A stretch of 8,602 nt of DNA from DATGHS01 sp035307785 (GTDB lineage: Bacteria; Planctomycetota; Planctomycetia; Gemmatales; Gemmataceae): positions 1 through 8,602 of the forward strand of contig DATGHS010000339.1 in NCBI GenBank assembly GCA_035307785.1, given 5' to 3'. The notes under the pieces are model-generated. The model was given only the letters and a program-made list of their open reading frames with translations. It did no database searches and was not told the DNA's origin. Shown here in pieces: positions 1-6,445 of the stretch (the stretch's first letter is position 1; the number at the start of each line of letters is the position of its first letter). Position numbers and translations under genes: made by a program.

Positions 1-992
1 GCCGACGGAATCGGCCCGCTGCTGGCAAGGCGCATTTCCACTTGGTACTTCCCCGGCTTCAGCCCCTTCTTGCGGAACTCGATAACCTGGCTTTGACCCA
101 CATCGAGAGTGACCGGCTGGCGCTCTGTTGTTGCCGGCTGATCGCTGAGCAGTTTGCACTCTAACTCGGTGTCGCACTTCTGGCCGGTCGCCATGACCGT
201 GGCCTTGATGACCACTTCCTGGTTGGCCGGCACTGCCTGCGGCTTGATTTCCATCTGCGTGATCGCCACGTCGATCGGCTTGTCCACGCCCACGTCGATG
301 AAAATGTGCCGGACCTGCGGCGGCGGCAGCCGGTCGCGCTGGGCGCTGAGATCATTGACCCGGCCCGGATCCCACGATGCGACCGTACGGTCCGAAATAG
401 CGTACAGGATGCGCGGCAGCGCTTCGCCCTCGGCGGCCAGAGCGCTCTTGTCCAACTCGTCGAACTTCTGGTAAGCGGCGGAGAGGCCGTTGGTCACCGG
501 CGCATTGCCGGCTTTCGGCGTGAGGTTGCGAACCTGCTCCCGCGCTTCGGCGACGCTGGCCCACTCCTGAAGCTTGCCGCCGGTATCGATGATGACCACG
601 CGGCTGCCGTCGCCCACTTCATCGAGCACTTCCAGCGCGCGTTGCTTCGCTTCCTCCAACCGCGACTTGCCGGCCACCGTGTATTCCATGCTCGGGCTGG
701 TATCGATGACCATGGCCACGGCGGCGTTCTGATTCGCGATGTGGAAGCGGTCGCTGAAAACGCGCGGCCGAACCAGCGCCAGCACGATCAGCGCAATCAG
801 CAGCATGCGTAGCAACAGGAGCAGCAGATGCCGCAAGCGGATTTTGCGCTGGTTGGTCTTGGCCCGCTGCTGCAAAAAGCGAAAGGCCGGAAACATGAGA
901 TGCTTCGGCTTCTGCCGCATCATCAGGTGCAGCAGCACCGGCACTCCCATGAGCGCGAGTCCGCCAAGCAATAGGGGATGAAGAAGGAACAT
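1..992 (-). CDS. BatA-like membrane protein with von Willebrand factor A domain (3' end cut by window edge)
   Basis: The 330 complete codons visible begin MFLLHPLLLGGLALMGVPVL, the usual opening of BatA-type ('aerotolerance regulator N-terminal') proteins. Residues 5-23 form one membrane segment and about 55-75 a second, separated by a basic loop with the typical FPAFRFLQQR stretch. A vWA domain follows at about 90-235. Its metal-binding MIDAS motif is intact: D97-T-S99-P-S101, a likely threonine at 167 and an aspartate at 201 (AISDR). From about 238 the sequence looks like an Ig/CARDB-type beta domain ending in KPGKYQVEMRL. The vWA domain probably faces the periplasm; family members are often linked to MoxR ATPases and DUF58 proteins, none visible here. 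The ATG at 992 was chosen because it gives the family N-terminus; no good Shine-Dalgarno precedes it. No stop occurs before base 1, so the C-terminus is missing. Family assignment is firm; cellular role is unknown. Confidence 0.88.
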   Translation of the reverse strand, partial: MFLLHPLLLGGLALMGVPVLLHLMMRQKPKHLMFPAFRFLQQRAKTNQRKIRLRHLLLLLLRMLLIALIVLALVRPRVFSDRFHIANQNAAVAMVIDTSPSMEYTVAGKSRLEEAKQRALEVLDEVGDGSRVVIIDTGGKLQEWASVAEAREQVRNLTPKAGNAPVTNGLSAAYQKFDELDKSALAAEGEALPRILYAISDRTVASWDPGRVNDLSAQRDRLPPPQVRHIFIDVGVDKPIDVAITQMEIKPQAVPANQEVVIKATVMATGQKCDTELECKLLSDQPATTERQPVTLDVGQSQVIEFRKKGLKPGKYQVEMRLASSGPIPS

Positions 993-1038
993 GAGGGGGA
1001 TCTTGGATGCTATTCTGGCTCGGGAATCGGTTCGTTAG

Positions 1039-1103
1039 GAGCCGGGAGCGCAAGCGACCGGATGAAGAACGCCGCTCAATCCGGTTGCTTGCGCTCCCGG
1101 CTC
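1039..1103. repeat. Long palindromic intergenic repeat (REP-like)
   Basis: The left arm at 1039-1062 (gagccgggagcgcaagcg plus accgga) is matched by its reverse complement at 1080-1103 with a single G/T difference over 24 bases. The loop is 17 bases (1063-1079). The dyad lies between the sucB stop and the vWA gene start. There is no T-tract on either side, so it is not a classical intrinsic terminator. The arm sequence resembles a palindrome I recall as frequent between genes in planctomycete genomes, but this cannot be verified from one copy. It could act as an RNA-stabilising 3' hairpin or be a non-autonomous mobile repeat. Confidence 0.8.
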
Positions 1104-1141
1104 AATCCAGTGACCTAATTGTTTCATTTCAACCTTCTTAT

Positions 1142-1169
1142 CTTGCGGCACTTGGGTCGTGTCCGCAAG
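1142..1169 (-). other. Stem-loop just downstream of sucB
   Basis: CTTGCGG (1142-1148) pairs with CCGCAAG (1163-1169). The stem continues inwards through CAC (1149-1151) and GTG (1159-1161) past a one-base bulge, leaving a 7-base loop. It starts 14 nt beyond the sucB stop codon on the minus strand. No run of T follows it, so it may be a 3'-end protecting or attenuating hairpin rather than a complete intrinsic terminator. Together with the palindrome at 1039-1103 it makes up most of the structure in the 191-bp gap between sucB and the vWA gene; nothing else is recognised in that gap. Confidence 0.4.
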
Positions 1170-1183
1170 TGAAATTGGCGTTG

Positions 1184-2401
1184 TCACACCTCCAGCAGCA
1201 TCCGCTCCGGCTTTTCGATGCATTCCTTCACGCGCACCAGGAAGAGCACCGCCTCGCGCCCGTCAATCAGCCGATGATCGTACGTTAGCGCCAGGTACAT
1301 CATCGGCCGGATCGCGATCTGGTCGTTGATCACGACCGGCCGCTTCTGAATAGCGTGCATGCCGAGGATAGCGCTTTGTGGCGGGTTCAGGATCGGCGTA
1401 GACATCATGGAGCCGAAGACGCCGCCGTTCGTGATGGTGAAGGTGCCGCCGGCCAGGTCATCGGGTCGAATCTTACCGTCGCGGGCACGCTTCGCCACGT
1501 CGGTGATTCGCTTTTCGATGTCGGCAAATGATAAGTGATCGCAATCGCGAATCACGGGCACCATGAGGCCTTTTTCGGTGCTTACGGCGACACCGAAGTC
1601 GAAATAATGCGGCGTGACAATGTCTTCGCCATCGATACGCGACTGAATGACCGGGTACGCCCGGATCGCTTCCATGCAAGCCTTTAGGAAGAAGCCCATG
1701 AACCCGAGGCTCACGCCATATTTTTTCTCGAATTTTTCCTTGAATTGCGCTCGAAGTTCCATCACGGCCGACATGTCGGCCTCATTGAACGTCGTCAGTG
1801 CCGCCGTGGTTTGCCGCGATTGCAGCAGCCGCTCGGCGATGCGCTTGCGCACGGCCGTCATGCGCACGCGGGTTTCGCGCTCCGGCGTCGGCGGGCCACC
1901 GGTGGACGGAAGCACCACGGCAGGTGCAGGTTTTTCGGCATGGTGGGCAAGCACGTCTTCCTTCATTACCACTCCGCCACGGCCCGATGGACTCAATTCG
2001 CGCGGGTCGATTCCCTTCTCTTGCACCATGACCCGTGCGGCGGGGGACAAGGGCGGCACTTGCCGGCCATCGGCTGCTGTAGCAACGGCCGGCTTCGCCG
2101 GCTCCAGCTTGGCGACCGCCGACGTGTGCTTGGGGGCCTCGGTCTTGGCTGGCGCCGCCGGTATGTTTTTCTCCTCGATATTGGCAACAGTCGAGCCGAC
2201 GCGCACCGTCTTCCCTTCGGGAATGGAAATGGTCAGGATTCCGGTAGCCGGCGCGGGAAGCTCCGTCGTCGCCTTCTCGGTTTCCAATTCGAGAAGCGGC
2301 TCGTCGCGCCGCACCAGGTCGCCGTTCTTCTTCAGCCAGCGGGCGATCACGCCCTCCTGGATCGACTCCCCGATCTGCGGAACCTTTACTTCGATGGGCA
2401 T
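1184..2401 (-). CDS. sucB: 2-oxoglutarate dehydrogenase E2: dihydrolipoyllysine-residue succinyltransferase
   Basis: This 405-residue protein is the E2 core of the 2-oxoglutarate dehydrogenase complex. It transfers the succinyl group from E1 through a lipoyl arm to CoA, giving succinyl-CoA. The lipoyl domain covers residues 1-78, with the lipoylated lysine at K43 in LETEKATTELPAP. An Ala/Pro-rich linker follows at about 79-114. The peripheral E1/E3-binding domain is at 116-151 (LSPAARVMVQEKGIDP...GRGGVVMKEDV). The catalytic domain is at about 175-405, with TFNEADMS, FTITNGGVFGSMMSTPILNP and the active-site motif YDHRLIDG (H376, D380). These stretches point to SucB rather than the pyruvate or branched-chain E2. 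Length matches the family. The ATG at 2401 is preferred over an in-frame TTG at 2419 because AAGG precedes it by 9 nt and the lipoyl domain then starts at once (MPIEVKVP). It lies 48 nt after sucA, so the two are probably one operon. Confidence 0.97.
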   Translation of the reverse strand: MPIEVKVPQIGESIQEGVIARWLKKNGDLVRRDEPLLELETEKATTELPAPATGILTISIPEGKTVRVGSTVANIEEKNIPAAPAKTEAPKHTSAVAKLEPAKPAVATAADGRQVPPLSPAARVMVQEKGIDPRELSPSGRGGVVMKEDVLAHHAEKPAPAVVLPSTGGPPTPERETRVRMTAVRKRIAERLLQSRQTTAALTTFNEADMSAVMELRAQFKEKFEKKYGVSLGFMGFFLKACMEAIRAYPVIQSRIDGEDIVTPHYFDFGVAVSTEKGLMVPVIRDCDHLSFADIEKRITDVAKRARDGKIRPDDLAGGTFTITNGGVFGSMMSTPILNPPQSAILGMHAIQKRPVVINDQIAIRPMMYLALTYDHRLIDGREAVLFLVRVKECIEKPERMLLEV

Positions 2402-2408
2402 AGCGAAA

Positions 2409-2414
2409 CACCTT
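2409..2414 (-). promoter_or_regulatory. Shine-Dalgarno of sucB
   Basis: AAGGTG, read on the minus strand, ends with its AAGG core 9 nt before the ATG at 2401. It falls inside the stretch that would be coding if the TTG at 2419 were used, which supports the shorter protein. Confidence 0.6.
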
Positions 2415-2449
2415 GCCAAAAAGCTTCTGCGAAGCGTCGCAAACCCGGG

Positions 2450-5284
2450 TCACTTTTGCATCGCCGCCACCTTATCACTGCCGGGCGGCGGCGCTTCGGG
2501 CACGCGCACGGCGCGCACCACATGGGGCACTGGGCCGTCGAGCGCCACTTCCACAATCTCTTTCTGTTCGCGCACATGAATGCGGTGCGAGCCCGTGGCC
2601 GGGCTGCTGCTGGCGTCGCGGCCGACAAATTGCACGTTAATCTCCAGCGCGCGCAGCCGCGGCTCCATGAAGGCCCAGCCACCCATGTTCTGCGGCTCCT
2701 CTTGCGCCCACACGTATTCCGTCGCCTTGCGATAGCGCCGCAACACCTGCTGCAACTGCTCTTCCGGGAACGGATAAAACTGCTCGACGCGAACAATGGC
2801 CACGTCAGCCGGTATTTTGCGGCGCGCTTTTTCCGCGTCTTTCTGCTCGGCATCGAACAGGAAGTCGTAGTAGATCTTGCCGCTGCACAAAACCACCCGG
2901 CGAACCTTGTTCGCATCGGCCGTCGGGTCATCGAGCACTTCACGGAAATGGCCCGTGGTGAATTCGTTCAACGCCGATTTTGCCAGCGGATGCCGCAGCA
3001 GACTCTTCGGCGTCATGATAATGAGCGGCTTGCGGAAGTTGCGTTTCACTTGCCGCCGCAGCAGATGGAAATATTGGGCCGGCGCCGTGGTATTGACCAC
3101 CTGGATGTTATCATCCGCGCACAGTTGCAGAAAACGCTCTAAGCGAGCGCTGGAGTGCTCGGGTCCCTGGCCTTCATATCCATGTGGCAGCAGCAGCACT
3201 AGCCCGCTGGAGCGCTGCCATTTCGATTCGCTGGAAGCAATGAATTGATCGACAATCACCTGTCCGCCATTGGCGAAATCGCCAAACTGTGCCTCCCAAA
3301 GCACCAGAGTATTCGGCGAGTCGAGCGTGTAACCAAATTCGAAGCCGAGCAACGCGAATTCTGACAGCGGGCTGTCGTAAACCGCAAAGGGCGCCTGCTC
3401 CGGGCCCAAGTGATCCAAGGGCACGTAACATTCGCCGGTTTCTTGATCGACCAGCACGGCGTGCCGCTGTGAAAACGTGCCGCGGCCCGAATCCTGCCCG
3501 CTCAGACGGATTGGGATCTTCTCGACCAGCAGCGAGCCGAACGCCAGCGCTTCGGCAAAGCCCCAATCCACTTTTTCACGCCCCTGAACCATATCGAGAT
3601 GGCGGCCGAAAAGTGATTTGCGCTCACTGGGTCCGTCGCTCTTCGTGTCCGGATCGAAGATCTTCCGATGCAGCGTCAGGTTCTCGGGCTTGTGGCAAAG
3701 CGCTTCGCCAATCTGGCGCAGCGTTTCCAGGGGCACACCGGTGGCTACCGGATCGTGCGCATAGCGTAATTGCAATCCCTTCCAGCGCCCTTCAAAGCGC
3801 GGCATGCCGCGCGGGCGCGGCGGCTGGCTTTTCAACTCCTTCTGGGTCCGATCCAGTTTCATCTCGAAGACCTGGTCGATCAACTGGCTCTCTTCCTCGT
3901 TCAGCACTTCGTCGTGAATGAGCTTGTCGGTATAGACCTTGGTCGCCGAGGGCCGGCTCGCGATCTTGCGGTACATGAGCGGTTGGGTGAACGACGGCTC
4001 GTCGCCTTCGTTGTGGCCGCGCTTCCGGTAGCAGTACATGTCGATGAAGACGTCGCAGCCAAACGTCTGGCGGAATTCCAGGGCCAGCTCGGCGATGAAA
4101 ACCACTGTCTCCGGATCTTCGGCATTCACGTGAAAAATCGGCGCCTGAATAGTCTTGGCCACATCAGTGCAATACTGGCTCGACCGGCCATTGTGGGGCG
4201 AAGTTGTGAAGCCGATTTGATTGTTGATGACTACGTGCAGGGTGCCGCCGGTGGTATAACCGTCGAGATTGGAAAGATTCAACGTTTCGTAGACGGAGCC
4301 CTGGCCGGAAAATGCGGCGTCGCCGTGGATCAGCAGCGGAATGCCGCGCTTGCGCTGAGAATCGTGGAACTGCTCCTGCTTGGCCCGCGTTCGGCCTTCG
4401 ACCACGGAATTCACGGCTTCGAGGTGGCTGGGGTTGGGCGTGAGCGTGAGGTGCAACAAATGCCCGCGCACCATGACGTCGCTGGCGAAGCCCAGGTGAT
4501 ACTTCACATCGCCGTCGCCGTCGGCCGTGTCGTCGCGAAAATAATCTTCAAACTCGGCAAACACGTCCACGAGCGGCTTGTGCAGCACATTGGCGAGCAC
4601 ATTCAACCGGCCCCGGTGGGCCATGCCCAGCACATACTCGGAGACGCCGAAATCCGGGGCTCGATCCACAAAGGCATTGAGCAGGGGAATGAGCGTTTCC
4701 GCCCCTTCGAGCGAAAAGCGCTTTTGGCCCAGGAAGCGGTTGTGCAGGAACTTTTCGAACAATTCGGAATCGTGCAGGTCGTGCAGGATTTTGATCTTCT
4801 GCTCGCGGGTCATGTTCGGCTGGCTGCGGCGCGGCTCGATGCGTTCCTGCAGCCAGCCGCGAATCTTCGGGTCCTGAATGTGCATGTACTCGTAGCCGAT
4901 CATGCCGCAGTAGGACTGCCGCAGTGCGGCCAGAATTTCACGCAGCGTCGCGTGTTGCAGGCTCTTGAAGTTGGAACCGAATTGCTGGTCCAGGTGCGCT
5001 TCTGTCAGACCGTTGAATTCTAGCGTCAGTTCCGGAATGACGGGCGGCGGCCCGTTCAGGGGATCAAGGTGGGCCGAGCGATGACCCAAATCGCGATGGG
5101 CAAACACGAGCCGCAGCACGCCCACCTGGGCGTTGGTATGCTGTTCATCCGGCTTGCCCCCACCGCCGAAGTTGAAACCTTGAAAAAACGCCCGCCAAAC
5201 CTCCGGCACGGAGGCTGGGTCTTTCTGCCACTGGGCGTGGTATTGCTCCAATAGGACCAAATTGGCGGGATCGGAAAAGCTCAT
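2450..5284 (-). CDS. sucA: 2-oxoglutarate dehydrogenase E1 component (thiamine diphosphate-dependent)
   Basis: This 944-residue protein decarboxylates 2-oxoglutarate using thiamine diphosphate and succinylates the lipoyl arm of SucB. It is close to the usual length (about 930). The N-terminal E2-contacting segment (LLEQYHAQWQKDPASVPEVW) is at 11-30. The catalytic-histidine motif GMAHRGRLNVL is at 220-230 (H223). The cofactor/Mg site is HGDAAFSGQG (320-329) with NNQIGFTT (354-361). CYRKRGHNEGDEP is at 418-430, and the transketolase-like domain has SGQDSGRGTFSQRHAV (595-610), EAQFGDFANGGQV (664-676) and LPHGYEGQGPEHSSARLERF (699-718). The C-terminal domain ends in SSSPATGSHRIHVREQ plus a short Pro-rich tail. 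All key motifs are intact. The ATG at 5284 has GGAG 8 nt upstream; an in-frame ATG at 5314 would add 10 residues but its nearest purine-rich site is 15 nt away. No convincing promoter was found in the leader. sucB follows directly. Confidence 0.97.
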   Translation of the reverse strand: MSFSDPANLVLLEQYHAQWQKDPASVPEVWRAFFQGFNFGGGGKPDEQHTNAQVGVLRLVFAHRDLGHRSAHLDPLNGPPPVIPELTLEFNGLTEAHLDQQFGSNFKSLQHATLREILAALRQSYCGMIGYEYMHIQDPKIRGWLQERIEPRRSQPNMTREQKIKILHDLHDSELFEKFLHNRFLGQKRFSLEGAETLIPLLNAFVDRAPDFGVSEYVLGMAHRGRLNVLANVLHKPLVDVFAEFEDYFRDDTADGDGDVKYHLGFASDVMVRGHLLHLTLTPNPSHLEAVNSVVEGRTRAKQEQFHDSQRKRGIPLLIHGDAAFSGQGSVYETLNLSNLDGYTTGGTLHVVINNQIGFTTSPHNGRSSQYCTDVAKTIQAPIFHVNAEDPETVVFIAELALEFRQTFGCDVFIDMYCYRKRGHNEGDEPSFTQPLMYRKIASRPSATKVYTDKLIHDEVLNEEESQLIDQVFEMKLDRTQKELKSQPPRPRGMPRFEGRWKGLQLRYAHDPVATGVPLETLRQIGEALCHKPENLTLHRKIFDPDTKSDGPSERKSLFGRHLDMVQGREKVDWGFAEALAFGSLLVEKIPIRLSGQDSGRGTFSQRHAVLVDQETGECYVPLDHLGPEQAPFAVYDSPLSEFALLGFEFGYTLDSPNTLVLWEAQFGDFANGGQVIVDQFIASSESKWQRSSGLVLLLPHGYEGQGPEHSSARLERFLQLCADDNIQVVNTTAPAQYFHLLRRQVKRNFRKPLIIMTPKSLLRHPLAKSALNEFTTGHFREVLDDPTADANKVRRVVLCSGKIYYDFLFDAEQKDAEKARRKIPADVAIVRVEQFYPFPEEQLQQVLRRYRKATEYVWAQEEPQNMGGWAFMEPRLRALEINVQFVGRDASSSPATGSHRIHVREQKEIVEVALDGPVPHVVRAVRVPEAPPPGSDKVAAMQK

Positions 5285-5292
5285 GCGACAAG

Positions 5293-5297
5293 CTCCG
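5293..5297 (-). promoter_or_regulatory. Shine-Dalgarno of sucA
   Basis: CGGAG on the minus strand lies 8 nt before the ATG at 5284. This spacing favours that start over the in-frame ATG at 5314, for which the nearest AGGAG is 15 nt upstream. Confidence 0.55.
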
Positions 5298-5446
5298 TGC
5301 ACCCCGGACGACATGCCGGCCGGGCATAACTCCTGTTAATAACCTTAATGGGGTTTTGACCGAAGGGCAACAGACGCTCGTTATCTCGTAGCTGCCTGCC
5401 GTGATACCGCCAAATTGAACTGAATAGCTCACTGAGCCTCGACGAA

Positions 5447-5473
5447 AAAGGCGGGCTGCGGAAGCCCGCCTTT
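5447..5473 (-). terminator. Intrinsic terminator downstream of tRNA-Leu
   Basis: An 11-bp perfect stem, AAAGGCGGGCT (5447-5457) and AGCCCGCCTTT (5463-5473), encloses a 5-base loop. Read on the minus strand the stem ends in a run of five T (5449-5445). It lies 52 nt beyond the 3' end of the tRNA gene and before the sucA leader, so it should separate the tRNA transcript from the sucAB transcript. On the plus strand the tail is only TTT followed by CGCGG, so that direction is weaker. Confidence 0.8.
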
Positions 5474-5525
5474 CGCGGTTGAAGCCGATTTCACATGAAT
5501 TGACGTAAGTCCTTACGCTGTATAG

Positions 5526-5608
5526 TGCCGAAGGTGGGACTTGAACCCACACCACCTTGCGGTGACCGGATTTTGAGTCCGGCGCGTCTGCCATTCCGCC
5601 ACTTCGGC
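5526..5608 (-). tRNA. tRNA-Leu, anticodon CAA
   Basis: The 83-nt sequence folds as a class II tRNA. The acceptor stem is GCCGAAG/CTTCGGC with discriminator A. The D-stem is GCG/CGC, and the anticodon stem CCGGA/TCCGG holds the loop CTCAAAA, giving anticodon CAA (5573-5575), which reads the UUG leucine codon. A long variable arm (CACC-GCAA-GGTG) is typical of tRNA-Leu, and the T-arm is GTGGG-TTCAAGT-CCCAC. The 3' CCA is not encoded (CTA follows the discriminator base), so a CCA-adding enzyme is needed. A strong terminator follows at 5447-5473. A weak promoter-like TAAACT lies a short way upstream but is not convincing. Confidence 0.95.
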
Positions 5609-5716
5609 TGCCCTTCGCTAACAAGCAGTTTAGCAAGTCACGGCGCTGGAGAAAACCCTTGAAGCGGTTCAGGCTTTCCAGGCTGGCTTGCCGGCGCCAC
5701 TTCATTGCAATGTGAC

Positions 5717-5745
5717 TTGCGTTCTTGTGCAAACCTGATTATAAG
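5717..5745 (+). promoter_or_regulatory. Candidate sigma-70-type promoter for the 5817 gene
   Basis: TTGCGT (5717-5722) and TATAAG (5740-5745) are separated by 17 bp. The -10 element matches the consensus at five of six bases, the -35 at three of six. It lies about 70 bp before the start codon in an otherwise empty stretch between the divergent tRNA gene and the plus-strand gene. It is predicted by inspection only. Confidence 0.35.
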
Positions 5746-5805
5746 CCGCTCCTTTGGTGGAAGCATGCACACTCTGGCGACAAATGGTCAAATAACGTGT
5801 AAGAC

Positions 5806-5811
5806 GGGAGG
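5806..5811 (+). promoter_or_regulatory. Strong Shine-Dalgarno of the 5817 gene
   Basis: GGGAGG ends 5 nt before the ATG at 5817. It is the best ribosome binding site in the window and supports this small reading frame as a real gene. Confidence 0.7.
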
Positions 5812-5816
5812 CAAAT

Positions 5817-6338
5817 ATGAAGGACGCTAGCCAATTTCGCCCGCATTTGGAATCGCTGGAATTGCGCTTGCCGCTGAGCGGTGTGCCCGTTTACCCGAAC
5901 TCGCATCACTTGGCGCTCGACGGCCAACTAAGCGGAACCTGGTTCACGCAACCTTCCATCCCCGACGTTGGGACGACGCAAACTCTTGGCGGCTCCGGCC
6001 ACATCGAGCACATGGGCAATGTGCAACTCAGCGGCAAACTCAGGACACCGGGAAACATCGCCATGGGCCGTACCACCGGCGAGTTTACGCTTACCGATGA
6101 GCACGGCAGCGTTACGTTTCGCCTGGTTGGCGCACAGTTGCAGCCCGGCATGAGCGGCCCAGTTAGCAAGTACTATTTCGCCATCGAAGGCGGCACGGGC
6201 ATATACACGCACATCTGGGGCGGCGGAGTCGCCATGCTGCAAGAGCAGCCCGGGGGCCATCCGGATTGGCCGCCCGGTCCGCATCCCGATTTCATTATCG
6301 CACCTTCCTTCACACTGATGCTACAAGCTTACAAGTGA
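5817..6338 (+). CDS. Small, probably exported beta-rich protein with LExLExRxxLSG N-terminal motif
   Basis: The 173-residue product is the only plus-strand gene in the window. Residues 11-22 read LESLELRLPLSG, a slightly degenerate form of the LExLExRxxLSG signature (related to the LEPR-XLL idea) at the N-terminus of many planctomycete exported or surface proteins. There is no classical hydrophobic signal peptide. From about 35 the chain alternates glycine turns and short hydrophobic strands (GQLSGTWF, GSGHIEHMGNVQLSGKL, GEFTLTDEHGSVTFRLVG, YYFAIEGGTGIYTHIWGGG), as expected of a small beta-barrel or beta-sandwich. A Pro/Gly/His-rich segment follows at 145-158. The pattern resembles short uncharacterised planctomycete proteins with a GTGxY motif; I cannot name a family or function. 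The start is fixed by GGGAGG 5 nt upstream. The gene converges on the TIGR03118 gene, which carries the same N-terminal motif, with 107 bp between stops. Confidence 0.82.
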   Translation: MKDASQFRPHLESLELRLPLSGVPVYPNSHHLALDGQLSGTWFTQPSIPDVGTTQTLGGSGHIEHMGNVQLSGKLRTPGNIAMGRTTGEFTLTDEHGSVTFRLVGAQLQPGMSGPVSKYYFAIEGGTGIYTHIWGGGVAMLQEQPGGHPDWPPGPHPDFIIAPSFTLMLQAYK

Positions 6339-6365
6339 GGCGGAATACGTGCGCGATGACATGAA

Positions 6366-6409
6366 TGCACCGCCGGCAATGCGCTTCGTGACACATTGTC
6401 GGCAGTGCA
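6366..6409. terminator. Terminator-like hairpin between convergent genes
   Basis: GCCGGCAATG (6372-6381) pairs with CATTGTCGGC (6394-6403) with one G/T pair. Beyond one mismatch the stem continues with TGCAC (6366-6370) and GTGCA (6405-6409). The loop is 12 bases. On the plus strand it is followed by a pyrimidine-rich stretch (gcttctttcatt), not a clean T-run. It lies in the 107-bp gap between the stop codons of the two convergent genes and could terminate either transcript. No other structure was seen in this gap. Confidence 0.45.
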
Positions 6410-6445
6410 GCTTCTTTCATTCGCAATTCCAACATTGCTCCTTTT

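Noticed and set aside
306..812. 168-codon plus-strand frame opposite the vWA gene
   Set aside because: It is antisense to the MIDAS-containing domain and resembles no known protein.
1007..1288. Plus-strand frame across the 1039-1103 palindrome
   Set aside because: The start is translated repeat sequence (RSRERKRPDEERRSIRLLAL) and the rest is antisense to sucB.
1782..2453. 223-codon minus-strand frame overlapping sucB
   Set aside because: It is a +1 shadow of the lipoyl and linker region of sucB with low-complexity Arg/Ala content.
1745..3142. 465-codon plus-strand open frame opposite sucA/sucB
   Set aside because: It is antisense to two fully canonical genes and straddles their boundary. 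The His/Arg/Leu-rich composition is typical of a GC-rich shadow frame.
3770..5023. 417-codon plus-strand open frame opposite sucA
   Set aside because: It is antisense to conserved sucA sequence; the long openness follows from codon bias of the real gene.
5145..5327. Short upstream reading frame starting at ATG 5327 and overlapping sucA
   Set aside because: AGGAG is only 2 nt from this ATG, too close for efficient initiation, and the peptide is Arg-rich shadow sequence.
5342..5370. Possible sucA promoter (TTGCCC and TAAGGT, 17 bp apart, minus strand)
   Set aside because: Each element matches the consensus at only three of six bases, too weak to annotate, although the position is suitable.
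5526..5608. tRNA-Leu as an attachment site for an integrated element
   Set aside because: No direct repeat of the tRNA 3' end, no integrase and no phage-like genes are in the window. The flank on the 3' side of the tRNA is housekeeping sucA.
5145..5732. 195-codon minus-strand reading frame running through the tRNA gene and into sucA
   Set aside because: It includes the peptide GGMADAPDSKSGHRKVVW, the well-known artefact of translating tRNA-Leu, and it overlaps the start of sucA in another frame.
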